This document shows, in pieces, positions 57,884 through 64,000 of a stretch of DNA of 64,000 nt. Position numbers and translations under genes: made by a program. The stretch spans positions 1,111,001 through 1,175,000 of the forward strand of contig NZ_JAFHKM010000002.1 of NCBI RefSeq assembly GCF_016937515.1, in the 5' to 3' direction. The notes beneath the pieces were generated by a model. The model saw only the letters and a program-made list of their open reading frames with translations, was not told the DNA's origin and ran no database searches. Source of the DNA: Cohnella algarum (GTDB lineage Bacteria; Bacillota; Bacilli; Paenibacillales; Paenibacillaceae). Every line of letters begins with the position of its first letter. Positions within the stretch are counted from its first letter, which is position 1.

Positions 57884-59037
57884 TCAATCCGCGATGATGT
57901 GGTTGGCCTGACGCCGGGCCGCGTCTCCCGGGCTGTCGTCGAAACGCTTCCCGGGCGCGGCCGTTTCGGGAACCGGCCAATACCGCTCGCTTCCGGGAAG
58001 ATCGTCGAACCAGACCGCCGAGGGCGGACACTCCAGCATCATGAACTTGCCGTATGGGTAGTGCTTGGACTGGTGGTATTTCAAGTAAGCCTTGCGGTTT
58101 TCGACCGCGAGGATTTCGATTTTGCCGGACGGATGGTTCATCGCCAGCTTCACGCTCTTGCCCGGGACGCTGGTCGAGGCCTTGGCCCCTTCCACAAGCT
58201 CGTATACCCGGCCGAGCGGCAGCGAGAAGCGGTTGTCGCGATCCGGCGGATAAATATAAAACCCGTCCGGCGCGACGCCGGCGCCTGCCAGCCGGTCGAG
58301 CAGCGACCGGAGCGTTCCCGAACTGTCGTTCACGCCCCTGAGAATCGGCACGTGGCCCATGACGATCGCATGAGCTTCCCGAAGCGCCTGGAAAGCCCGG
58401 CTCGCCTCGGGGTCACCTCGCGCGGATGATGAACCGTCGCCATCACGAAAATACGCCGCTCCGGCTTGGAATATTCGCCGATCAGTTGCAGCAGCGCCTC
58501 GTTCTCGCTGATCCGCTTCGGATTGAACAGCGGCAGTTTGGAATGGATGCGAATGACGCGAACGTGATCGATGCGGCAAAGCCGTTCCAGCACGTCGCGA
58601 AGCGCCGCGCTCCCGATCGCGAGACCGTCGCCCCCGGCCAGCGCCACGTTGTCGATTTCTTTGCGCCGGGCGATGTAGTCGATTCCCGCCGCGATCTCGG
58701 ACAGCGCATCCGCGGGCTCGCCCCGCAGCTCGCGCACGCGAACGGCATCCGGCATGCGAAGCAGCGCCGTATTGCGGTAGATGTGCCGGCAGCCCGGCGC
58801 GTCGTACCTGGCATCGTCGCAGGATCCGTCCGATCCGCCGCAAAATTTGAGCTGACCGGTCGAAGGAACGATCAATCGCCGCAAAGGATCCGCCGGATCC
58901 TTCCAATCGATAAGGCTCATGTAATATTCGTTCAGACGAACGCCTAGCTTGCCGAGAATGGGGGGCAGCGTTCGATTCTCTTGGCCGGGAACGGCTGCGG
59001 CGCTGCCGACGTTGTGAAAAGATCTGGACGATGACAT
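57884..59037 (-). pseudogene. KamA-like (lysine 2,3-aminomutase family) protein, one frameshift
   Basis: The first ~200 residues (MSSSRSFHNVG to HHPREVT) lie in one frame and the rest (RAFQALREAHAIVMGHVPIL onward) in another. One extra base at about 58408 (CCCCGA to CCCCGGA on the minus strand) joins them into one protein of about 384 residues. Family features are MSLIDWKDPADPLRRL, ALAGGDGLAIG (compare LLSGGDPLL), VIRIHSKLPLFNPKRI, VHHPREVTP and PILRGVND. But where KamA has the CxxxCxxC iron-sulfur motif, this protein reads LRMPDAVRVRELRG. Three Cys occur earlier as C-x6-C-x9-C, so radical SAM chemistry is doubtful. The start ATG has AAGGAGG upstream. It is under a c-di-AMP riboswitch. Confidence 0.75.
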
Positions 59038-59086
59038 CCGAATTCCTCCTTCTCCCAGTGTATAGGCTCCGGCCGGCAGGGGACGC

Positions 59087-59106
59087 AAAAACCCCTTGCG
59101 GCAAGG
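59087..59106 (-). terminator. Possible second terminator in the kamA-like leader
   Basis: CCTTG and CAAGG form a short stem followed by GGTTTTTGCG on the minus strand, about 50 bases before the start codon. A longer pairing of GACCCCT (about 59130) with AAGGGGT is also possible. Confidence 0.4.
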
Positions 59107-59137
59107 CGGAAAGCACGCTTAGCCAGCGAGGGGTCGC

Positions 59138-59167
59138 AAAAGACAGAAAAGACCCTCTAACAGGGTC
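59138..59167 (-). terminator. Riboswitch expression-platform terminator
   Basis: GACCCT-GTTAG-AGGGTC is followed on the minus strand by TTTTCTGTCTTTT. It competes with an alternative helix in which GGGTCAAT pairs with ATTGACCC (59163-59200); both need the same GACCC bases, as expected for a ligand-controlled switch. Confidence 0.75.
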
Positions 59168-59202
59168 AATAAGTACGATGTATGCAAGATGCATTGACCC
59201 AT

Positions 59203-59327
59203 CCACTGCAGACGAGGTTAGCTGACGGACTCGGGCAAGATGGTACCCTATGACGCCTCATCGGCGCCAATTAGCCCCAAAAGATTGGTTCCCCCGCTTC
59301 CCGGCCGTTACGCGCGGGAATTAAGCG
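59203..59327 (-). promoter_or_regulatory. ydaO/yuaA-type cyclic di-AMP riboswitch
   Basis: Read on the minus strand, the element begins CGCTTAATTCCCGCG, continues AAGCGGGGGAACCAATC, GGGGCTAATTGG, AGGGTACC, and ends GTCCGTCAGCTAACCTCGTC. These match the conserved stretches of the ydaO aptamer, including the strongly conserved CCGTCAGCTAACCTCGT end. A terminator follows, so ligand binding would lower expression of the KamA-like gene. In this family c-di-AMP usually controls potassium transport, wall hydrolases and osmolyte functions. Confidence 0.92.
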
Positions 59328-59334
59328 TATTATC

Positions 59335-59364
59335 AGTATACACGGCATCATGAAGAAAGGTCAA
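59335..59364 (-). promoter_or_regulatory. Promoter of the riboswitch transcript
   Basis: TTGACC (59359-59364) and TATACT (59335-59340) are 18 bases apart on the minus strand. The predicted start falls at the first base of the riboswitch. Confidence 0.8.
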
Positions 59365-59365
59365 A

Positions 59366-59393
59366 ATTTTTTTTGCAAAAAGGCCTGCGCCTT
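59366..59393 (-). terminator. Terminator of dedA
   Basis: AAGGC pairs with GCCTT around GCAG, followed on the minus strand by TTT and an A/T-rich stretch. It lies just past the dedA stop and before the riboswitch promoter. Confidence 0.65.
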
Positions 59394-59399
59394 GAAATT

Positions 59400-60008
59400 T
59401 TATGATTTTTTCCGTCTTTTGAACCACCATACGGCGACGGCCAGGCAGCCGAGGGCCAGCAGCGCGTACACGACATTGGAATATACGTCCATGTAACCGA
59501 CGATCGTCTCCCAGGAAGCCCCCACGGCGGCGCCGATCAGGACGAGGGCGACGTTCCAAATAAGCGAGCCGACGGTCGTCAAAAAAAGAAACAGGCTGAA
59601 ATTCATCCGGGTGCTTCCGGCGGGGATGGAGATCAGGCTGCGGAGCAGCGGAACCATCCGGCAAAGGAAAACCGTCCATACCCCGTATTTGGCAAACCAG
59701 TCGTACGATTTGTGCACGTCGGCGGGAGTCAGCCGCAAGATGCGTCCCCACTTGACGATAATGCGCTCCATCCGGTCGCGGTCGATGATAAAGCCGATGT
59801 AGTACAGGAGGACGGCCCCGACGACGGAACCGATCGTGGAGGCGATGACGACGCCTACGACGGTCAGGTTCGTGTAAGTCGTCATAAACCCGCCGAACGT
59901 CAAAATCACTTCCGAAGGAATCGGCGGGAAAAGATTTTCAAGCGCGATCAAAAGAAAGACGCCGAAATAGCCGAAATCGTTCATCATATTGGTAATCCAA
60001 TTTTCCAT
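59400..60008 (-). CDS. DedA/VTT-family membrane protein
   Basis: This 202-residue integral membrane protein has the DedA signature: ENLFPPIPSEVILTFGGF (re-entrant loop), a helix pair, then WFAKYGVWTVFLCRMVPLLRSLISIPAG with the conserved Arg residues. DedA proteins are linked to lipid-carrier flipping and membrane homeostasis. The C-terminal KRRKKS tail is cytoplasmic. It ends a three-gene unit with padR. Confidence 0.92.
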   Translation of the reverse strand: MENWITNMMNDFGYFGVFLLIALENLFPPIPSEVILTFGGFMTTYTNLTVVGVVIASTIGSVVGAVLLYYIGFIIDRDRMERIIVKWGRILRLTPADVHKSYDWFAKYGVWTVFLCRMVPLLRSLISIPAGSTRMNFSLFLFLTTVGSLIWNVALVLIGAAVGASWETIVGYMDVYSNVVYALLALGCLAVAVWWFKRRKKS

Positions 60009-60032
60009 AGGTTTCTCCCCTTGCTCCGTATA

Positions 60033-60674
60033 CTAGAATAAATGCTTTCGCAACGTTCGATAAATAAAGGCGTCGAGCAGCTTATAGACGAAAAACAGGC
60101 AGACGAACGACGCGCCGTAAGCGGCAGCGATCGATTCCGCGAGGAGGATGGCCAGCGATTCGGACGGAAACACCCCCTTCGTCAGTTCGATCAGAAGAAC
60201 AAGGAGCGCCGCGCATGCTGTCCATCCAAACAAATAATAGTGAGCGTGCAGTTGAAACAGATCCGTATGCTTGGACAGCCTCAGCAATTCTTTTACCTGA
60301 AACTGCGAGATGGCCTCCGCCGTCGCCTGCCGTTCGGATTTTCCCTGACGGATCAAATCCTGCGCGTAATCCTCCAAGTAGTTCCTTAATTCCGCCTTGT
60401 CCTCGGCGCCCATCGCCAGCTGTTCCACATACGCTCCGATATCGTTCATCTTCCGGTACATCGCGGCAAGGCGAATGTGGCCGACGTAGTTGACGCCGCT
60501 CCACAATACGGCGAGACCGAACGCGACGGCATACCCGACCGCCAGCCAGAACTGATCCTCCGGATTGTCGACGAGGTCGATGTAGCCAACCGCGGCGCAG
60601 ACGGCCAGGGACACCAGCAAAATCCAGCCGAATTTCAGATCGCCGATGCTGAACGCTTTTCTTAGCCAAACCAT
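60033..60674 (-). CDS. HAAS-like domain membrane protein
   Basis: This is a 213-residue protein with two N-terminal helices (WILLVSLAVCAAVGYI, LAVGYAVAFGLAVLWSGVNY), a cytoplasmic helical segment (AELRNYLEDYAQDLIRQGKSERQATAEAI, resembling the HAAS/DUF1700 N-terminal region) and two further membrane helices. HAAS-type proteins often sit beside padR genes and transmit a signal to them. The start lies 15 bases past the padR stop. Confidence 0.6.
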   Translation of the reverse strand: MVWLRKAFSIGDLKFGWILLVSLAVCAAVGYIDLVDNPEDQFWLAVGYAVAFGLAVLWSGVNYVGHIRLAAMYRKMNDIGAYVEQLAMGAEDKAELRNYLEDYAQDLIRQGKSERQATAEAISQFQVKELLRLSKHTDLFQLHAHYYLFGWTACAALLVLLIELTKGVFPSESLAILLAESIAAAYGASFVCLFFVYKLLDAFIYRTLRKHLF

Positions 60675-60689
60675 GCCCCTTCATTCCCC

Positions 60690-61004
60690 TCAAATAAATC
60701 GACTGACGATTTCGTTGGTCTGGCGCCAATCCTCGATATACTTGTTCAAAAGCGCCCTTCCTTCGTCGGTGATCGAATAATATTTCCGCCTGCCCCCGTG
60801 GGTCTGGTCTCCCCAGTAGGAAGATACCGCGCGCTGCTTCTCCAGCCGTTTCAGCGACAAATACAGCGTCGCCTCCTGCAGTTCGAACGCTCCCGCCGTG
60901 CGTTCCTTGATCGCCTTGGAAATTTCGTAGCCGTAGTTGTCCTGGTTCTGGATAATCGAAAGGATGAGAAGATCGACGGTCCCCTTCAACATTTCCGTGT
61001 TCAA
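60690..61004 (-). CDS. PadR-family transcriptional regulator
   Basis: This small winged-helix repressor of about 104 residues has the PadR pattern EMLKGTVDLLILSIIQNQDNYG, LQEATLYLSLKRLEKQRAVS and the wing GGRRKYYSITDEG. I prefer the TTG at 61004 (LNTEMLKGT) because GGGGG lies nine bases upstream and the family normally starts there; an ATG at 61028 has no ribosome binding site. The C-terminal helix (LLNKYIEDWRQTNEIV) forms the dimer. GTAC half-sites around the promoter may be its operator. Confidence 0.88.
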   Translation of the reverse strand: MNTEMLKGTVDLLILSIIQNQDNYGYEISKAIKERTAGAFELQEATLYLSLKRLEKQRAVSSYWGDQTHGGRRKYYSITDEGRALLNKYIEDWRQTNEIVSRFI

Positions 61005-61054
61005 AATGGCGTGCCCCCGCCCAAACATTACTTAATATATTTAGGTACATGGCT

Positions 61055-61092
61055 ATCATAAGGGAAAGTACTTAAAAATGCAAGGTACTTAT
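61055..61092 (-). promoter_or_regulatory. Promoter of padR with possible PadR operator
   Basis: TTGCAT (61078-61083) and TATGAT (61055-61060) are exactly 17 bases apart on the minus strand. AAGTAC-type half-sites occur on both sides (AAGTACCTTGCAT and AAGTACTTTCC), and GTACCT again just downstream, which could be PadR binding sites. Confidence 0.7.
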
Positions 61093-61104
61093 TTCGGGCC
61101 GCGG

Positions 61105-61127
61105 TAAAAAAAAGGGGCTGCCCCTTT
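61105..61127 (-). terminator. Minus-strand terminator before padR
   Basis: AAAGGGG and CCCCTTT pair around a three-base loop and are followed on the minus strand by five or more T. It blocks transcription coming from array 3 and glyA into padR. Confidence 0.75.
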
Positions 61128-61191
61128 CGGCCTGTCGCGACCTTGGGACAACCCGATCGAGGGCGGCTTGTTGCGAATGGCAGGTCGAGAT

Positions 61192-61578
61192 GAGTCGTCA
61201 CGACTCAACTGGATCGTTCGCATGCGTGCGGGGACGGAGAGATGAGTCATGGTTACTCAAATGAGTGCGATGAGGGCGGCTTGTTTCGCTGGCCGTTCGA
61301 GTTGAGTCGTCACGACTCAACTGGATCGTTCGCGTGCGAGCGGAGGCGGCGAGATGAGTCGTGGTTGCTCAAATGAGGGCGGCTTGTTGCGAATGGCGGG
61401 TCGAGATGAGTCGCCACGACTCAACTGGATCGTTCGCGTTCGTGCGGAGGCGGCGAGATGAGCCGTGGTTGCTCAAATGAGGGCGGCTTGTTGCGAATGG
61501 CGGGTCGAGATGAGTCGTCACGACTCAACTGGATCGTTCGCGTGCGTGCGGAGGCGGCGAGATGAGTCATGGTTACTC
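61192..61578. repeat. Alternating palindrome array, 52-bp spacing (array 3)
   Basis: Type A, GAGTCGTCACGACTC (one copy with CCA loop), starts at 61192, 61304, 61408 and 61512. Type B, GAGTCATGGTTACTC (related copies with CGTGGTTGCTC), starts at 61244, 61356, 61460 and 61564. A-to-B steps are 52 bp every time; B-to-A steps are 60, 52 and 52 bp, the first lengthened by an extra 8 bp. It is the same family as array 2 with diverged spacers (ACTGGATCGTTCGC after A). It lies between the glyA and padR terminators. Confidence 0.93.
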
Positions 61579-61623
61579 AAATGAGGGCAGATAGGCTTGC
61601 TCGGGCTCTCTGTCACGCGGGTG

Positions 61624-61653
61624 AAAAAAAGGCGGCCCGCCGGGCCGCCTTTG
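61624..61653 (-). terminator. Terminator of glyA
   Basis: GGCGGCCCG pairs with CGGGCCGCC and AAA/TTT continue the stem; seven T follow on the minus strand. It lies 15 bases past the glyA stop. Confidence 0.95.
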
Positions 61654-61667
61654 AGGCATCAATCGAA

Positions 61668-62915
61668 TCAGTATTTCAAATTCGGATAAAGCGGGAATTG
61701 CTCCGTCAACTCCGTAACCATCGCGCGCGCCTTGTCCAGAACGGCTGAGTCGTCCTTGTTCTTCAGCGTCAGGGCGATGACCTCGCCGATCGTTTTCATC
61801 GCTTCGGCGTCCATGCCGCGCGAAGTGACGGCCGGGGTGCCGATCCGGATGCCGCTCGTGACGAACGGGCTCGTCGGGTCGAACGGGATGGCGTTTTTGT
61901 TGACGGTAATGCCGACCGAATCGAGCACGTGCTCGGCATCTTTGCCGGTGATGTTCAGGTTGCGCGTATCCACCAGCATGAGGTGGTTGTCGGTGCCGCC
62001 GGACACCAGGTTCAGCCCTTGCGACAGCAGCTCGTCGGCGAGCGCTTTCGCGTTCGCGACGACGTTGGCCGCGTAGTCTTTGAACGAAGGCTGCAGCGCT
62101 TCGCCGAGCGCGACCGCCTTGGCCGCGATGATGTGCATGAGCGGGCCGCCCTGCGAACCCGGGAATACCGCTTTGTCGATCGCGGCCGCCCAAGGCTTGC
62201 GGGTCAAAATCATGCCGCCGCGCGGTCCGCGCAGCGTTTTGTGCGTCGTCGTCGTCACGAAATGGGCGTGCGGCACCGGGCTCGGATGCTGGCCGCCGGC
62301 GACGAGGCCCGCGATGTGCGCCATATCGACCATGAACAGCGCGCCGATGTCGTTGGCGATCTGGCCGAGCGCTTCAAAGTCGATAATCCGCGGGTAGGCG
62401 CTGGCGCCGGCCACGATCAGGCGCGGGCGGTGCTTGAACGCCGCTTTGCGCACTTCGTCGTAATCGATCGTGAACGTCTGCTCGTTGACGCCGTAGGCGA
62501 CGAAGTTGTACAGCAGGCCGGACGCGTTGACCGGGCTTCCGTGCGTCAGGTGGCCGCCGTGGGCCAGGTTCATGCCGAGCACCGTGTCGCCGGGCTGCAG
62601 CGCGGCCAAATAAACGGCCATGTTCGCTTGCGCGCCGGAATGCGGCTGTACGTTGGCATGCTCCGCTCCGAACAGCTCCTTGGCGCGGTTGCGGGCGATC
62701 TCTTCCGGAATGTCGACGTATTCGCAGCCGCCGTAATAGCGTTTGCCCGGATAGCCTTCCGCATACTTGTTCGTAAGCACGGTGCCCATCGTTTCCAGCA
62801 CGGCTTCGCTGACGATGTTCTCGGAAGCGATCAGTTCCAGGTTATTGCGTTGACGGTTAAGCTCCAGGTTTAACGCATTGACGATTTCCGGATCTTGATT
62901 GCGCAATTGTGACAT
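61668..62915 (-). CDS. glyA: Serine hydroxymethyltransferase
   Basis: GlyA makes glycine and 5,10-methylene-tetrahydrofolate from serine. The PLP-binding Lys226 lies in [15 protein letters not shown], and ENIVSEAVL and the [15 protein letters not shown] stretch are typical. The 415-residue length is normal, and AAGGAGG precedes the ATG. Confidence 0.97.
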   Translation of the reverse strand: MSQLRNQDPEIVNALNLELNRQRNNLELIASENIVSEAVLETMGTVLTNKYAEGYPGKRYYGGCEYVDIPEEIARNRAKELFGAEHANVQPHSGAQANMAVYLAALQPGDTVLGMNLAHGGHLTHGSPVNASGLLYNFVAYGVNEQTFTIDYDEVRKAAFKHRPRLIVAGASAYPRIIDFEALGQIANDIGALFMVDMAHIAGLVAGGQHPSPVPHAHFVTTTTHKTLRGPRGGMILTRKPWAAAIDKAVFPGSQGGPLMHIIAAKAVALGEALQPSFKDYAANVVANAKALADELLSQGLNLVSGGTDNHLMLVDTRNLNITGKDAEHVLDSVGITVNKNAIPFDPTSPFVTSGIRIGTPAVTSRGMDAEAMKTIGEVIALTLKNKDDSAVLDKARAMVTELTEQFPLYPNLKY

Positions 62916-62998
62916 TTTGCATCCTCCTTTGGATTATGGAGCGGTTCGGTTTATAAAAATCGTTGGCGCAGCGCCATCTAGCTTTTTTTAAAAAATGC

Positions 62999-63685
62999 TC
63001 AATCGCAAGTTCGGGAGGCCGAGGAATCGGCCGGCAGTTCGTACACCGCCCGCTCCCCGCCGATCAGCTTGGGCCGGGCGTAGGCCATCGTGACCCGGGC
63101 TTCCCCGACCCACGGAACGGACGGGCGAACCGGCACTGCAACCGGACGCAAATGCATGCCGATCAGCGTTTCGCCGATGTCGATGCCCGCATCCGCCTGC
63201 ACCGCTTCGACCAGACACGGATCGGACAACCGGCGGTACGCGTAAGCCGCCATCGAGCCGCCCGCTTTCGGCACGGGCACCGCGGAAACGATCGTCCACC
63301 CTTGAGCCTCGGCCAACGCCCGCTCGGCGACGAGCGCGCGGTTCAAATGCTCGCAGCACTGCCAAAGCGCGTGCAAGCCCGCCCGCTCGCAAACCCGGCG
63401 AACCCCTTCGTAAATCTGCTCCGCCACTTCGGCCGCGCCCGCGGTGCCGATGCGCAGGCCGCGCACCTCGCTCGTGCTGACGCCCGCGACCAGCTTCTGT
63501 CCCGGACGAAGCTTGCCCGCCGCGACCAGCTCGGCCAGCGCCCGCTCCACCCGGTCCGCCAAAGGCTCGCCGCCGTTTCGCCCGGCTTCGTTTCGTCCGG
63601 TTTCCGCCGTCTGTTCCTCCGCCGGCCGCCCCGGTTGCGCGGGCGACCCGGATCCGGACACGGCTTCCGATCCCGTTTCCGTCAT
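62999..63685 (-). CDS. ywlG: YwlG, TIGR01440-family protein
   Basis: This is a 228-residue protein of unknown function. The conserved core starts near residue 43 (LVAGVSTSEVRGLRIGTAGA), with CEHLNRALVAE and DAGIDIGETLIGMHLRPVAVP. The N-terminal ~40 residues are Gly/Ser/Glu-rich and look disordered. The rpiB-ywlG-glyA order is the same as in B. subtilis. Confidence 0.88.
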   Translation of the reverse strand: MTETGSEAVSGSGSPAQPGRPAEEQTAETGRNEAGRNGGEPLADRVERALAELVAAGKLRPGQKLVAGVSTSEVRGLRIGTAGAAEVAEQIYEGVRRVCERAGLHALWQCCEHLNRALVAERALAEAQGWTIVSAVPVPKAGGSMAAYAYRRLSDPCLVEAVQADAGIDIGETLIGMHLRPVAVPVRPSVPWVGEARVTMAYARPKLIGGERAVYELPADSSASRTCD

Positions 63686-63725
63686 GCCTCATTCCTCCCC
63701 GGCTCGAAGCCGCTTTGCGAATTTA

Positions 63726-64000
63726 TTAGGGATGAAGGGAATACTGCGATTCGATCGCTTTGACCTTGTTGATCCGTCCCGCATGGCGCTCGCCCTGCGA
63801 GAACGGCGTTTCCAGCCAAACCCGGACGATTTCTTCCGCCAGGCCCGGGCCGATAATGCGTTCGCCCATCGCCAGCACGTTCGTGTCGTTATGCTCGCGA
63901 GTCGCTTTCGCCGAGAACAAGTCGTGAACGAGCGCGCAGCGAATGCCCGGCGTCTTGTTGGCGGCGATCGACATGCCGATGCCGGTTCCGCAAATCAGAA
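63726..64000 (-). CDS. rpiB: Ribose-5-phosphate isomerase B, C-terminal part
   Basis: The visible C-terminal part contains GTGIGMSIAANKTPGIRCAL, DLFSAKATREHNDTNVLAMG and the GRINKVKAIE end of RpiB, which interconverts ribose 5-phosphate and ribulose 5-phosphate. The N-terminus lies beyond the window edge. Confidence 0.92.
   Translation of the reverse strand, partial: LICGTGIGMSIAANKTPGIRCALVHDLFSAKATREHNDTNVLAMGERIIGPGLAEEIVRVWLETPFSQGERHAGRINKVKAIESQYSLHP

Overview
The window looks like a chromosomal segment of a spore-forming, GC-rich Paenibacillaceae bacterium (Paenibacillus/Cohnella-like). Evidence for this is the set of sporulation genes (spoIID, spoIIQ, spoIIID), an SLH-domain protease together with csaB, the 11-subunit Nuo complex without NuoEFG, and a gene order close to the Bacillus subtilis ywl-glyA-upp-mnaA-atp ... 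murAA-spoIID-spoIIQ-spoIIID-mbl-flhO-flhP-fabZ region. Almost every gene is on the minus strand. The plus-strand exceptions are marR, the IS transposase, a small unknown protein and an MFS transporter. The genome assignment is inferred from gene content and order only.

Layout, left to right. 0-7.5 kb: cell envelope genes (TagA-type glycosyltransferase, csaB, DUF5693 membrane protein, pgcA, fabZ, pgsA). 7.6-18.1 kb: an EpuA-type protein, flhP, flhO, mbl, spoIIID, two tandem HD-GYP proteins, spoIIQ, spoIID, murA, ywzB. 18.1-20.8 kb: secreted subtilase with PPC and SLH domains. 20.8-22.2 kb: non-coding, dominated by a palindrome array. 22.2-32.1 kb: nuoABCDHIJKLMN, with nuoN broken by two single-base frameshifts. 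32.3 kb: a lower-GC marR. 33-40.6 kb: a secreted pair, a 1988-residue FecR/cadherin-like protein and an NHL-repeat/stalk protein. 40.8 kb: ypdA. 41.9-49.1 kb: the atp operon. 49.6-51.1 kb: an intact IS4-family element. 51.4-53.2 kb: mnaA and upp. 53.4-55.2 kb: two plus-strand genes. 55.2-57.7 kb: a pspA-DUF350-DUF4178-DUF4247 envelope-stress operon. 57.9-59.4 kb: a frameshifted KamA-like gene behind a ydaO-type c-di-AMP riboswitch. 59.4-61.1 kb: padR, a HAAS-like membrane protein and dedA. 61.2-64 kb: a palindrome array, glyA, ywlG and partial rpiB.

Three themes join the genes. First, secondary cell-wall polymer and S-layer anchoring: mnaA (UDP-ManNAc), a TagA-type transferase, csaB (pyruvylation) and an SLH-anchored protease. 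Second, energy metabolism: Nuo and ATP synthase. Third, sporulation and cell shape.

The most unusual feature is a set of intergenic arrays of short palindromes spaced 51-53 bp apart, about five helical turns. Three arrays (2.0, 21.3-21.8 and 61.2-61.6 kb) alternate two unit types with a period near 104 bp. A fourth array (49.5/51.2 kb), with a different palindrome, was split by the IS element, which duplicated the palindrome itself as a 13-bp target site. A second point of interest is the c-di-AMP riboswitch in front of a KamA-like gene that lacks the radical-SAM cysteine motif. Three single-base frameshifts (two in nuoN, one in the kamA-like gene) sit in G/C runs and may be sequencing errors.
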